From the NCBI GenBank assembly GCA_023128635.1, contig JAGMDP010000051.1, positions 1 to 26,213 on the forward strand: a stretch of DNA of 26,213 bases, read 5' to 3'. Position 1 is the first letter of the stretch. Every line of letters begins with the position of its first letter. The position numbers and the translations under genes are program-made. This DNA is from Candidatus Heimdallarchaeota archaeon (GTDB lineage Archaea > Asgardarchaeota > Heimdallarchaeia > JABLTI01). This document shows positions 1 through 7,722 of this stretch, in pieces. The notes under the pieces were generated by a model that searched no databases, was not told the DNA's origin, and saw only the letters and a program-made list of their open reading frames with translations.

Positions 1-1
1 T

Positions 2-505
2 TTTGGAGATGCTCATGGTGGGTTCATTGGTGGTTTTGGGTATGGAGTTATGATGCTCCTTTCAACTGCAATTGTTGATGATTTTCGCGAGCTTAAAAAA
101 CTACTTTTCTTAATTTATGGGATTATTTTCACAGTTTTTGGAGTTAGCTTGCATTTTATTTGGGTTGGATATGGATTCCCTTCTTATGGCGGACTCTCAA
201 AACTAAGAGTTTCTCATTCCTACATCTTGCTGACAATTGGTTTAGCAGCATTCTGTTTTTGGGTGATCTGGCTCCTATATGATCACTTCAACGTTACGAA
301 AAATAAAAGCTATTTTCTAGAACCGCAGGGAAAGAATGCCTTTTTCTTATTTCTACTTCAACCAATTTTCTTAGGTCTAGCTACTTTAATTTTGAAGAGT
401 GATTCGCATGTTGCTCTAGTCTTTTTCATCGGATTTCTAAATGTAGCAATAATTTGGGCAACAGCATTTCTAATGGATAAATACAAAGTCTATATAACAA
501 TATAA
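2..505 (+). CDS. Multi-pass membrane protein, acyltransferase-like (5'-truncated)
   Basis: The reading frame is open to the window edge, so this is the C-terminal part of a longer gene; the Met codons at 50 and 53 are internal. The visible 168 residues begin with a Gly-rich HGGFIGGFGYG stretch and then hold about four hydrophobic segments. The arrangement of an R-x-S-x-S-Y-I-L-L-T-I-G helix, a loop ending in G-K-N-A-F-F-L-F-L-L, and two closing helices resembles the C-terminal half of heparan-alpha-glucosaminide N-acetyltransferase-like / YeiB-type membrane acyltransferases. That match is from memory of the family pattern and is tentative. A 7-bp hairpin follows the stop codon. It is convergent with the oxidoreductase gene. 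Confidence 0.6.
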   Translation, partial: FGDAHGGFIGGFGYGVMMLLSTAIVDDFRELKKLLFLIYGIIFTVFGVSLHFIWVGYGFPSYGGLSKLRVSHSYILLTIGLAAFCFWVIWLLYDHFNVTKNKSYFLEPQGKNAFFLFLLQPIFLGLATLILKSDSHVALVFFIGFLNVAIIWATAFLMDKYKVYITI

Positions 506-518
506 AAAAGAAGGAGAA

Positions 519-535
519 AGCACTCATCGAGTGCT
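519..535. terminator. Hairpin between convergent genes
   Basis: A perfect 7-bp inverted repeat, AGCACTC-ATC-GAGTGCT, lies in the 38-base gap between two convergent genes. It is followed on the plus strand by ATATTTTTCT and flanked on the other side by a purine-rich run, so it could act as a terminator in both directions. Confidence 0.5.
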
Positions 536-543
536 ATATTTTT

Positions 544-2760
544 CTAATCTTGTAAATCTTTGATGAATGGTAAAACTTCATCAAATAACCATTCAGGCCA
601 GAGTTTCTTCGCTACATCTAGTTTGATAACACCGGATTTGTGATTCCATCCACGTTTCTCGTAGACAGCATCCTGTAATTTATCATATTGTTCTTCTCGA
701 TGTTTACGAGTAATGCCATGTCGTTCTTCAATAGGCATTTTTTGTACTTCTTCCAAGGTCTTTCCGAGAATTTCAACTAGTTGCTTATCATAGCGTTCCA
801 TTCTACTTTCATATTCTTCAAGAGTAACAGGACCAACGGATCGATAAGGGACATTACTATCATCGATTCTTCGACCATGTCCAAGTCTTACTTGGAAGAC
901 TCTTTGGAATTGATAAACACGTTGACTTATGTGTACTAGACTATCCTCTCGTTCTTGAGGGGTCTTACCCATTGGAACACCTGTAATAGATTCGAATAAT
1001 GTAGCATAGTTTTGCACATGATCTGGAACTTTGTGAGGAGCATCACTGTCTTTGTTATCTTCAGGAACTACATCATTCCATGGAAGTTTGCAGAGACCAT
1101 TTAATGAAAACCATGTTCGCCAATATGGGAACCAGCAAAGAGCTTCAGCTTTGTTTTCAAAAGTTGGCATGTAGTTGTGAACCATATCTAAGAAAATCAA
1201 CCATGCTTCGTCATGTTGTGGTCCTTTAAGGGTTAATCCGTAGCCACCTTGTTGGGCAAGTGATTCTTTTGTAATGTATTCACTATATTCAAGTCCCTTG
1301 TGTTCCATTCCAATGTCTTGACAGAATTTCTCTTGTTCAGGAGTTAGATTATAGTTTACTTTGAAGTATTCCTTCATCTTTCTAATGCCTCTAGCAAAGA
1401 TTAATGCAAATTCATCTTTACCTAAAGCAATACGATGCATAATTTCCATAGTAGCTTCAAAATTGCCAAATTTAAGATCAAGACCATTTGTTTTTTCCTT
1501 GTCTAAAATGCCAGTTTCATAACATTCCATTACAAAACCTAATGCTGTTCCGAAGCTTATAGTATCAAGACCATATGTGTCACAGTAGAAGTTTATTTCC
1601 ACGACATGTAATGGGTCAAAGATTCCTAAATTGCTCCCAACACCTGCGATGGTCTCGTACTCGGGGCCGTCAACAAGCACTTTTTGTCCTTTATATGGAC
1701 CTGTTTCTAATTTGTAATCTTCTACACAATGTGCACAATTGATGGCACACCCACGCCAGCACCCATCCCAACCTTTACCTGTATTAGAAAAGATCTTCTC
1801 ATAGGCATCACCCCAAAGGGTTTTATCTTTCCCATCATCATCTCTTCCATATTTGAAGTTATAAGTTGGTAAAAGATCAAATTCACTCATAATTGATGGG
1901 AGATGAGCTGTACCAATAACTCTCATTTTATTTTGGGAGTCATCAAGAGTTAAAATTTCCTTTGAGTGTTTTCTTCCTACAAGTTTTGCTGCTTCCTGGT
2001 CTTCAGGGTGTTGTGATTCCAAATTTACAGATGGAGAATGAGCAACAATTGCTACTATGTTTTTGTTTCTGAAGATTGTTCCAGTGCCACCTCTACCTGC
2101 TTGTTTTAGGTGGTTTGCCTTTCTTCTATTATCCCACCAAGAAAAGTTTAAACAACCAAAATAAGAATGATCAGCTCCGGGACCTGCAGATACAACACTA
2201 ACATATAATCGATCATCTTTCCCAGTTTCTTTGTCAATTGTTCGATATTTCTCATTTAATTGTTCAGCTAATAAGTGTGATTCGGTTGGTAGATCACCGG
2301 CTGGTTCAATCCAGACCTTTTCTTGTGTTCCATCAATTACGATCACCACAGGTTCTTTAGCTTTCCCAACTATTCTGAGAGCATCAAATCCTGAGTATTT
2401 CATCCATGGGCCAAAGAACCCTCCAACGTTAGAATCAATAACGATATCAGTTAAAGGAGAAATTGCAGTTACAATAGATTTCCCTGCACCTGGATATCCT
2501 GCTGTACCACCAAGTGGACCACTTGCAATACATAATGGATTCTCGGGTTCATTCCATTTAACGATACGGTTTTTTGGCAAACTTTCCCACATTAACCATA
2601 AGTCATAACCTTTACCACCAATGAAAATTTCTCGAACTTTTTTATCGACATCATTTTCTTCGATGGATAACTTAGAAAGGTCAATATGCAATGTTTTATC
2701 GGTATAACCCTTCATTACATTTTGACGTTTATATGACATTTCGGCTAGAGTTTTTGTCAT
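544..2760 (-). CDS. Aldehyde:ferredoxin oxidoreductase family (tungsten/molybdopterin) enzyme
   Basis: This 738-residue protein shows the AOR family layout. An N-terminal FIGGKGYDLWLMWE segment is followed by GPLGGTAGYPGAGKS, GFFGPWMKYSGFDALRIVGKA and GRGGTGTIFRNKNIVAI, which form the cofactor-binding fold. The middle has VDGPEYETIAGVGSNLGIFDP and YGLDTISFG, and KGPQHDEAW lies near 512-520. Iron-sulfur ligands are probably C334, C338 and C342, plus C557 in NGLCKLPW. Family enzymes oxidise aldehydes to acids with ferredoxin as acceptor; the substrate here is unknown. The protein is over 100 residues longer than typical AORs (about 600-620), mainly through a charged C-terminal extension. GGTGA ends 10 bases before the ATG. 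No dedicated ferredoxin or cofactor genes lie nearby. It is transcribed alone from the 221-base upstream gap. Confidence 0.93.
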   Translation of the reverse strand: MTKTLAEMSYKRQNVMKGYTDKTLHIDLSKLSIEENDVDKKVREIFIGGKGYDLWLMWESLPKNRIVKWNEPENPLCIASGPLGGTAGYPGAGKSIVTAISPLTDIVIDSNVGGFFGPWMKYSGFDALRIVGKAKEPVVIVIDGTQEKVWIEPAGDLPTESHLLAEQLNEKYRTIDKETGKDDRLYVSVVSAGPGADHSYFGCLNFSWWDNRRKANHLKQAGRGGTGTIFRNKNIVAIVAHSPSVNLESQHPEDQEAAKLVGRKHSKEILTLDDSQNKMRVIGTAHLPSIMSEFDLLPTYNFKYGRDDDGKDKTLWGDAYEKIFSNTGKGWDGCWRGCAINCAHCVEDYKLETGPYKGQKVLVDGPEYETIAGVGSNLGIFDPLHVVEINFYCDTYGLDTISFGTALGFVMECYETGILDKEKTNGLDLKFGNFEATMEIMHRIALGKDEFALIFARGIRKMKEYFKVNYNLTPEQEKFCQDIGMEHKGLEYSEYITKESLAQQGGYGLTLKGPQHDEAWLIFLDMVHNYMPTFENKAEALCWFPYWRTWFSLNGLCKLPWNDVVPEDNKDSDAPHKVPDHVQNYATLFESITGVPMGKTPQEREDSLVHISQRVYQFQRVFQVRLGHGRRIDDSNVPYRSVGPVTLEEYESRMERYDKQLVEILGKTLEEVQKMPIEERHGITRKHREEQYDKLQDAVYEKRGWNHKSGVIKLDVAKKLWPEWLFDEVLPFIKDLQD

Positions 2761-2981
2761 TTTTACATCTTCACCGTTTATTCAGTTTTATTTTTTCCTT
2801 TTTTATTTGGACGACTTACAAAATATACTAATCAAACTTAAATTTTGCGACACTTAACCGATAGGCATGTATGAACATATCGAAACTCCTTAGATGTATT
2901 GTCTCCTATTATAATTTCTAAGAATAAATTTACGTAAAAATCTTGAGAAAATCAAAAATAGAAATCAAATCTACTTGTTTT

Positions 2982-3689
2982 CTAATATAAATAGGGTTGA
3001 GCAGTACGCCAAAGAATTTTATTGTATGCTTCTGCAAATTTAACTCCAGCCATTCGTCCTTGCATCATGAGTTGAGCTGTTATATAATCCTTAACAGGCC
3101 ATTGTCCATATGCTTCGATATAGACATCTATAACAGACATTATTTTCTCGTATTGATTTGAAACATCAACAAAAAATGGTTTGTCGGGATTCCCGATAGC
3201 GAAGTAATTTGTATACAAACCTACTGGTTCTCTATGAGGTTGGTGTGTGTGATCATCGTTCTTATATCTTGCATATGATATTGCATCTAAAGTAATGTTA
3301 TAGGTATATCGATGATCAGGATGTCCAATTCCAAGATGAGGAGATTGTGTCCAAGTGATGATTATGTCTGGTTTTATTTCTTTGAAATGAACTGCTAATT
3401 TATTTGCATTTTCAACCGATGGATGAACCCCTGAATCTGGTAGATCTAATAAACGATATTCTGCTCCTAATATTTTTTCAATTTGTTTTGCATGACCAGT
3501 TCTAATTTTGATTATTTCCTCAGGTGAACAACAGAGCGAGGATGCGTTTTCACCTCTAGTGAGAAATATAGCATAAACATTATCTCCTTTATCTGCATGA
3601 TTCGCTAAAGTTCCAATAACTCCTGCTTCATCATCCGGATGAGCAAACACAGCAACAATATTTAATGATTTAACCTTTTTTTCTGTCAT
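2982..3689 (-). CDS. PIG-L/LmbE-family N-acetylglucosaminyl deacetylase-like hydrolase
   Basis: This 235-residue protein has the zinc-binding signature AHPDDE at residues 16-21 and HPDHR at 123-127, in the order and spacing of the PIG-L/LmbE fold. FLTRGE at 42-47 is also typical. Family members remove N-acyl groups from GlcNAc-containing lipids, mycothiol-type thiols or sugars. In archaea the substrates are mostly unknown, with glycolipid precursors a common guess. Start at ATG 3689, with only a weak AAAGA upstream. It appears to be a single gene: the GTPase upstream ends 142 bases away, with an imperfect palindrome between them. Confidence 0.9.
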   Translation of the reverse strand: MTEKKVKSLNIVAVFAHPDDEAGVIGTLANHADKGDNVYAIFLTRGENASSLCCSPEEIIKIRTGHAKQIEKILGAEYRLLDLPDSGVHPSVENANKLAVHFKEIKPDIIITWTQSPHLGIGHPDHRYTYNITLDAISYARYKNDDHTHQPHREPVGLYTNYFAIGNPDKPFFVDVSNQYEKIMSVIDVYIEAYGQWPVKDYITAQLMMQGRMAGVKFAEAYNKILWRTAQPYLY

Positions 3690-3764
3690 ATATTATAATA
3701 GATATCTTTCTTTAAAAAATCTTTAAGTTACAAAAATGAAGTTCTCTAGTCATTTTACTTGCAT

Positions 3765-3788
3765 TTCTGTATTTTAATTAAAACAGAA
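3765..3788. repeat. Imperfect palindrome between GTPase end and deacetylase start
   Basis: TTCTGT-AT-TTTAA on the left pairs with TTAAAACAGAA on the right, apart from a two-base bulge. It sits 43 bases past the stop codon of the minus-strand GTPase gene and about 75 bases before the deacetylase start. It could therefore be a terminator of the first or an operator of the second; the sequence does not decide. Confidence 0.35.
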
Positions 3789-3831
3789 GAAAAAATGAAT
3801 TGGAATTCTTTAAAATCTCTCCAATATTTGA

Positions 3832-4377
3832 TTAGTAAGTTTTTGCTTTTGCGACAAGATTCTTTGTAAGACTAGTGAATGATTCATTAACATTTATCCC
3901 TGTTTTTGCACTTGTTTCTATGTAAGCTAAAGCATTAATTTTCTTAGCAAAAGCTAAAGCATCTTTCTTTGGAATGCTTCTTAAATCCTCTAAATCATTC
4001 TTATTTCCAACAAGAAAAGTCAGAACATCTTTTCCAGCATTTCTAATCAAGTCTTCGTGCCAATCATGCAATTTAGTTAATGTAATGGGTCTTGTGAGAT
4101 CAAATACCAAGAACGCTGCTTTGGCTCCCCTGAAAAACATCGTGCGAAAAACATCGAATCTTTGTTGTCCAGCAATATCCCAAATTGAAAGTGTTACCAT
4201 ATCATTTCCCATTTTAATATACTTACTATATGGTTCCATTCCTACCGTAAGAAGATAATCTGATTTGAATTTTCCATGAACGAATTTTATAGTTAATGAA
4301 GTCTTACCTACTGCAGCTTCTCCTATTAACAGCACTTTGAAAATATATGTTGAATCTCTTCCTCTTTGATAAGTCAT
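3832..4377 (-). CDS. Small GTP-binding protein, Ras/Rab-like
   Basis: A complete 181-residue Ras-superfamily GTPase. G1/P-loop GEAAVGKTS is at 19-27, the switch I threonine is T44 in LLTVGMEPYSK, G3 is DIAGQ at 67-71 with the catalytic Gln (Ras Q61 equivalent), G4 NKND is at 125-128, and G5 ETSAK ends at 158. All nucleotide-binding elements look intact. The protein ends in AKAKTY without C-terminal cysteines, so prenyl anchoring as in eukaryotic Rabs is not expected. Such Rab-like GTPases are expanded in Asgard archaea, where their cellular role is unresolved. GAGGT lies 6 bases before the ATG. Only 20 bases separate it from the upstream zinc-ribbon gene, so the two probably form one operon. 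Confidence 0.95.
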   Translation of the reverse strand: MTYQRGRDSTYIFKVLLIGEAAVGKTSLTIKFVHGKFKSDYLLTVGMEPYSKYIKMGNDMVTLSIWDIAGQQRFDVFRTMFFRGAKAAFLVFDLTRPITLTKLHDWHEDLIRNAGKDVLTFLVGNKNDLEDLRSIPKKDALAFAKKINALAYIETSAKTGINVNESFTSLTKNLVAKAKTY

Positions 4378-4397
4378 TTTTTGACCTCATTCTCTTT

Positions 4398-4670
4398 TTA
4401 TGAACTTGCAATTCTAGTTCCTGTGTATATTAGTCGTGGTCTTTCTAAGAGCATTATTACTTCTTGATCAGGAAATTCTGATATTGGTGAATATTGTGCT
4501 TCATATTGGGATCCACAGATTGGACATTCGAAGAATACTTTTTGTTCTTCAACATTCATTATTGTGGATGGTGTGAATGTTTGACGACATTGCCTATTTT
4601 TGCATCTATAGATTACTAATGGATCGATTCGTGATAGGTCCTTGCTCACCTTTGCTGGCACCTGCTTCAA
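4398..4670 (-). CDS. Small zinc-ribbon protein preceding the GTPase
   Basis: This 90-residue protein of unknown function has two paired cysteine sites, C23-x4-C28 (CKNRQC) and C49-x2-C52 (CPICG), 20 residues apart. That fits a single zinc-ribbon or knuckle. The C-terminal third is neutral and has no membrane segment. The first possible start is TTG at 4670. GGTGA at 4683-4687 lies 12 bases upstream of it, while an ATG placed immediately after GGTGAC opens only a four-codon frame, so the start is uncertain. It directly precedes the small GTPase and probably shares its transcript, which suggests a functional link such as an accessory or regulator of the GTPase. That link is inference. Confidence 0.7.
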   Translation of the reverse strand: MKQVPAKVSKDLSRIDPLVIYRCKNRQCRQTFTPSTIMNVEEQKVFFECPICGSQYEAQYSPISEFPDQEVIMLLERPRLIYTGTRIASS

Positions 4671-4679
4671 AGTATTTGC

Positions 4680-4746
4680 ATGTCACCATTCTATCCAACG
4701 TATTGTTAATTAACGATTCTTAATTATAATCTTTTGTTGGTGACAT
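4680..4746 (-). promoter_or_regulatory. Leader inverted repeat covering the Shine-Dalgarno site
   Basis: Read on the minus strand, ATGTCACC (4746-4739) is the exact complement of GGTGACAT (4687-4680), with a 51-base loop that contains a 10-bp palindrome GTTAATTAAC (4705-4714). The downstream copy includes the GGTGA ribosome-binding site of the zinc-ribbon gene. If the transcript starts at or before 4746, the two arms could pair and hide the site. A TATA-like TTTTATATGG near 4791-4800 would give such a start. Confidence 0.4.
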
Positions 4747-4810
4747 TTTTCATATATTTGTTAATTTTTTAGCATAAAAGTTGGTAAACTATCCATATAA
4801 AATAATGATT

Positions 4811-5239
4811 CTATAGCATCAATTCTTTGATTTTTTCAGCCCACTTTTCAGTAAATTGTTTTTCTATATCCTCATTTCTGAGTTCTTTCTTCAATATCAG
4901 TGGTATTTCACCTATAACTGGATAGAAAACCTTGCAACTAGGACATTCTATCAGACCTGAAACTATTTCAAATGATATACACTCTTTGCAATCAGTTTCG
5001 TAGTTAATTTTACTAGCATCCTTAGTCACAACAATTTCTTCTTTCTTAGTCTTTTTTGAAAGTTTTAGTTGTTTTTTTGGGCAATACAAACTGCACACAA
5101 CTTTTGTAATAGCATCTTCTTCAGGTAAAAATGGCTTTTCAATTTTTCTTTCTTCAAAAATGTGCACCTTCAATGGCCATTCATTATTATCTGGACAAAC
5201 AAGAATATCTAATAATCTTAGCTTCAATTTACCCTTCAC
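4811..5239 (-). CDS. Trm112-like zinc protein (methyltransferase activator family)
   Basis: This 142-residue protein begins with LRLLDILVCPDNNEWPL (8-24) and ends with SGLIECPSCKVFYPVIGEIPLIL (94-116), the two conserved halves of the Trm112/UPF0434 fold. Trm112 binds and activates SAM-dependent methyltransferases that modify tRNA, rRNA and release factors. C15, C99 and C102 match zinc ligands; the usual second Cys of the first knuckle is Asn18. Between the halves is a Lys-rich insert of about 70 residues with extra pairs C49/C53 and C84/C87, making the protein more than twice the usual length. The first codon is GTG at 5239. GGAGTGA just upstream leaves an alternative TTG start at codon 5 possible. 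The partner methyltransferase is not in the window. Confidence 0.82.
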   Translation of the reverse strand: MKGKLKLRLLDILVCPDNNEWPLKVHIFEERKIEKPFLPEEDAITKVVCSLYCPKKQLKLSKKTKKEEIVVTKDASKINYETDCKECISFEIVSGLIECPSCKVFYPVIGEIPLILKKELRNEDIEKQFTEKWAEKIKELML

Positions 5240-5399
5240 TCCATTACTACATCATACTTTTTATCTGGTTACTATATATGAAAGCTTGCGTATCATCGAC
5301 TAGTTATCATTTTTCTTGTTATAATTTAAAAAATCTTTTTATCTAGATTACACTTTTTCATAAACGAAAAAAGTACATCCCGAAATCTATAAATTTTTC

Positions 5400-6167
5400 T
5401 TAGAAATCATACACATCTGTTAAAGCTAATAGATGAGAATTCTGATAAAAAATTCTTAACATTTGACCTAAGTTAAAATCCAAAAAATGCTTTCTTTTTA
5501 CTTTGCTAATTTCATCAGGAATAAACTTCAGTTTTTCTTCAATTAACCACTTCGTTGATTCTCTTGCTGTCTGCAATGTTTCTTGTGTCCAGTAATTTTT
5601 CACGCTAAATTCCCACGGTTTGAATTTTTCAGGGTATAAAGCACTTATTGCTTGATAAGGAGAACTATTGTATAGCGTTTGTAGCATTCCACCTAAACCG
5701 TTTTGTTTGAATATTTTATAGCTTACTTTCTTTGGAATTTCTTCTAATTTTATATCTAATTTCTCTATTAAATTCTTGATTGCTTGTAGTGATCTGCTTT
5801 TACCAGTTGAACCCGACCATATACCAGTCATACCTTTTTTGAACTGCCAAGGCTCGAAGTGACCAGGATATGTATACTCGAGGGCTTTGTAATATGAAGA
5901 ATCAAAAAACTCAACAAGTATTCGAAATAATCCAGCTTCATGAAATGTTTTTGCACTCAACGTTTTTGGAATATCCTCCAGATTTAATTTCAGATGCTCT
6001 TCAATAAGATATTTTATCGCAATTCTTGAGTGTTCTTTTCCTTTATCACACCGCCAAAAGCCATAAGGTAATTGAGCTATTTTTCCTTCTAATTTGTATT
6101 TGATTAGCTTCCGTACTTCCTCTTCTGTTAAGCTAGTTGACCTTTCTTTGGATTGGTTATACTCCAA
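5400..6167 (-). CDS. Protein of three tandem ~80-residue repeats, function unknown
   Basis: This 255-residue protein contains three copies of one unit. Each copy has an Ala/Arg-rich helix (AIKYLIEEHLKL, AIKNLIEKLDIK, STKWLIEEKLKF), an I-P-x-x-(I/L/V) turn, a Phe-bearing helix ending in GL-x-x-(M/I)L or NLGQML, a YNSS-like segment, and in the first two copies YPxxFxPWxF. The units begin near residues 38, 117 and 195; the last is truncated at VYDF. I recall similar PWEF-containing repeats in bacterial and archaeal proteins of unknown function but do not assign a family. There are no Cys pairs and no membrane segments. TTG start at 6167 is preceded by AAAGGTG 9 bases upstream. It is divergent from the pentapeptide-repeat gene. 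Confidence 0.8.
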   Translation of the reverse strand: MEYNQSKERSTSLTEEEVRKLIKYKLEGKIAQLPYGFWRCDKGKEHSRIAIKYLIEEHLKLNLEDIPKTLSAKTFHEAGLFRILVEFFDSSYYKALEYTYPGHFEPWQFKKGMTGIWSGSTGKSRSLQAIKNLIEKLDIKLEEIPKKVSYKIFKQNGLGGMLQTLYNSSPYQAISALYPEKFKPWEFSVKNYWTQETLQTARESTKWLIEEKLKFIPDEISKVKRKHFLDFNLGQMLRIFYQNSHLLALTDVYDF

Positions 6168-6345
6168 TTATATCAGCACCTTTGTAATACTTTGAATTCT
6201 CAAATAAACTGAAATTATGAGATCATGTTTGCATATTTCTTCTAAACCCTCTAAGATTTTCTATTTAAAACAATAAACCAAACCACAAATAACCTTATTA
6301 TACGTGATTTGGGTTTTTAGTTTGCTGACACTGGAGATACTCGGT

Positions 6346-7026
6346 ATGCCAACAAGAGAGGAAATTCTGGCCAAATTAACAGAAGACAAACATGCATATT
6401 GTTCTGCTAATTTATCTGGTGTTGATCTTAGTGGTGCAACATTAATTGATGTTGATTTCTTTGATACTGATCTCACTAATGCAAACCTTGATGGGGCAAT
6501 TTTAGACGCAGCATGCTTAGATGCTGCTAATCTTGAAGGAGCTAGCTTGAAGAAAGCTTCCCTTAAAAAAACAAAACTTGAAGAAGCAAAGCTAATTAAA
6601 ACCAACCTCACTGAAGCAGATTTCCATGAAGCAGTATTGCCTGATGCTGTTCTAGATGATTCTATAATTATAAACACAATCTTCACAAAGTGTGATATGG
6701 GAAATGGAAGCCTCTATGAAGTTAAAGGTGCAGGTTCCAAATTTAATGGATCAAAATTGTCTTTAGCAAGTCTAGATTATAGTGATTTTAGTGGGGCTGA
6801 TTTCACCTTTTGTAATCTTCAATTCGCATCTTTTAGAGAAACTAACCTTACAGGAGCAATAATGACAAAAGCTCTTTTGAAGGAAGCTCGTTTGATAAAG
6901 ACTAATCTTAAAGATGCTGATTTATCCGGTGCAATACTGGAGGGGGCTGACTTGAAGGATGCCATTCTAGTTAATACAACATTAGTTGGAGCAAATATGA
7001 AAGGCGTGAAAAATAAACCTCCATAG
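6346..7026 (+). CDS. Pentapeptide-repeat protein
   Basis: This 226-residue protein is built almost wholly of A(D/N)LxX-type pentapeptides (ANLSG VDLSG ATLID ... ADLSG AILEG ADLKD), which fold as a right-handed quadrilateral beta-helix. A short N-terminal helix (MPTREEILAKLTEDK) precedes the repeats. The pattern is irregular around residues 107-140, so the helix may have two sections. Family roles vary (DNA mimicry, scaffolding), and nothing here picks one. It has no signal peptide or membrane segment and is presumably cytosolic. The start is ATG 6346, with GGAG ending 9 bases upstream, rather than the in-frame ATG at 6304, which lacks a site and would add a non-repeat leader. It shares a 178-base divergent promoter region with the triple-repeat gene. 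Confidence 0.9.
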   Translation: MPTREEILAKLTEDKHAYCSANLSGVDLSGATLIDVDFFDTDLTNANLDGAILDAACLDAANLEGASLKKASLKKTKLEEAKLIKTNLTEADFHEAVLPDAVLDDSIIINTIFTKCDMGNGSLYEVKGAGSKFNGSKLSLASLDYSDFSGADFTFCNLQFASFRETNLTGAIMTKALLKEARLIKTNLKDADLSGAILEGADLKDAILVNTTLVGANMKGVKNKPP

Positions 7027-7157
7027 TAGTTTTGCTAATAATTTGTCAAAACATTTCACAACTATGTCCTTTTCTAGATTTTTTCGAGTGCAAATGTTTT
7101 TGAACTACTTCAGCTAATATTAATACACTCTACCGACAATAATCTATGAGGGATTTG

Positions 7158-7670
7158 ATGAGTGACTTTGAATATACCAAAATGATAGAACAGATTAAGG
7201 AAAAGAGGGATCCAAAAGAAAGAGAAGAGCTCTTTGATTTTATTGGAGAAAATGGCGATGATCGCTTTGTTGAACCATTAACAGAGTTAATCAAAGTTGA
7301 TGATAGCCCACATATGCGGCAATCGCTTTATGCAACCTTCACTAAAATTGGAACGGATCTTGCAGAAGAAGTAATTCGTGAGAAGGTTAGAACGAAGTTA
7401 CCAAAGGATGATGGAAAAAAGATCACAAAGAAATCCTGGGAAGAAGCAGTTACTTTTCTAAGTAAAAATCTTGAAAAACCATTTGTTAAGAAAGCAGAAG
7501 AAATTATGGCAGATGAAGGTAAACTCTGGGGAATTAAGAATAAAGGTGGCATCGGCATCTACATAAGAAATCTTCTTCGAAACAATGGATTCAATTGGGG
7601 CGAATCTGCTCTTGAAACCTATTGGAGTTGGGTTGTAGAAGACGCCTTAAAGAAAATACATAAATCTTAA
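7158..7670 (+). CDS. Unknown protein with HEAT-like helical N-terminus
   Basis: This 170-residue cytosolic protein was not assigned to a family. The first ~65 residues (KEREELFDFIGENGDDRFVEPLTELIKVDDSPHMRQSLYATFTKIG) have the spacing of HEAT/armadillo-type helical hairpins. A Lys-rich linker follows. The C-terminal third contains WGIKNKGGIGIYIRNLLRNNGF and an aromatic ETYWSWVVEDALKKI helix, which looks like a separate conserved module. ATG 7158 is preferred over ATG 7146 because GAGGGAT overlaps the first ATG and is properly placed for the second. It is followed by a hairpin terminator shared with the convergent membrane protein. Confidence 0.72.
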   Translation: MSDFEYTKMIEQIKEKRDPKEREELFDFIGENGDDRFVEPLTELIKVDDSPHMRQSLYATFTKIGTDLAEEVIREKVRTKLPKDDGKKITKKSWEEAVTFLSKNLEKPFVKKAEEIMADEGKLWGIKNKGGIGIYIRNLLRNNGFNWGESALETYWSWVVEDALKKIHKS

Positions 7671-7695
7671 TGTAAATCTAAAATAAGAAAATTGT

Positions 7696-7712
7696 TGGAG
7701 AAAACTTCTCCA
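7696..7712. terminator. Hairpin terminator between convergent genes
   Basis: The perfect 7-bp inverted repeat TGGAGAA-AAC-TTCTCCA lies in a 52-base gap between two convergent genes and is followed on the plus strand by CACTTCATTTTTATT. It is suitable for ending both transcripts. Confidence 0.5.
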
Positions 7713-7722
7713 CACTTCATTT

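Noticed and set aside
2231..2608. 125-codon frame opposite the oxidoreductase gene
   Set aside because: It is fully inside a conserved coding gene, antisense to it, and has no independent start signals.
5354..5371. TTTTTC/GAAAAA hairpin after the triple-repeat gene, similar to the twin palindromes at 21.8 kb
   Set aside because: It is a single copy with a 6-base loop downstream of a stop codon; more likely an AT-rich terminator than an operator copy.
6261..6686. Open frame opposite the pentapeptide-repeat gene
   Set aside because: Ser/Ala-rich repeats arise as the complement of the pentapeptide codons; it is an artefact of repeat coding.
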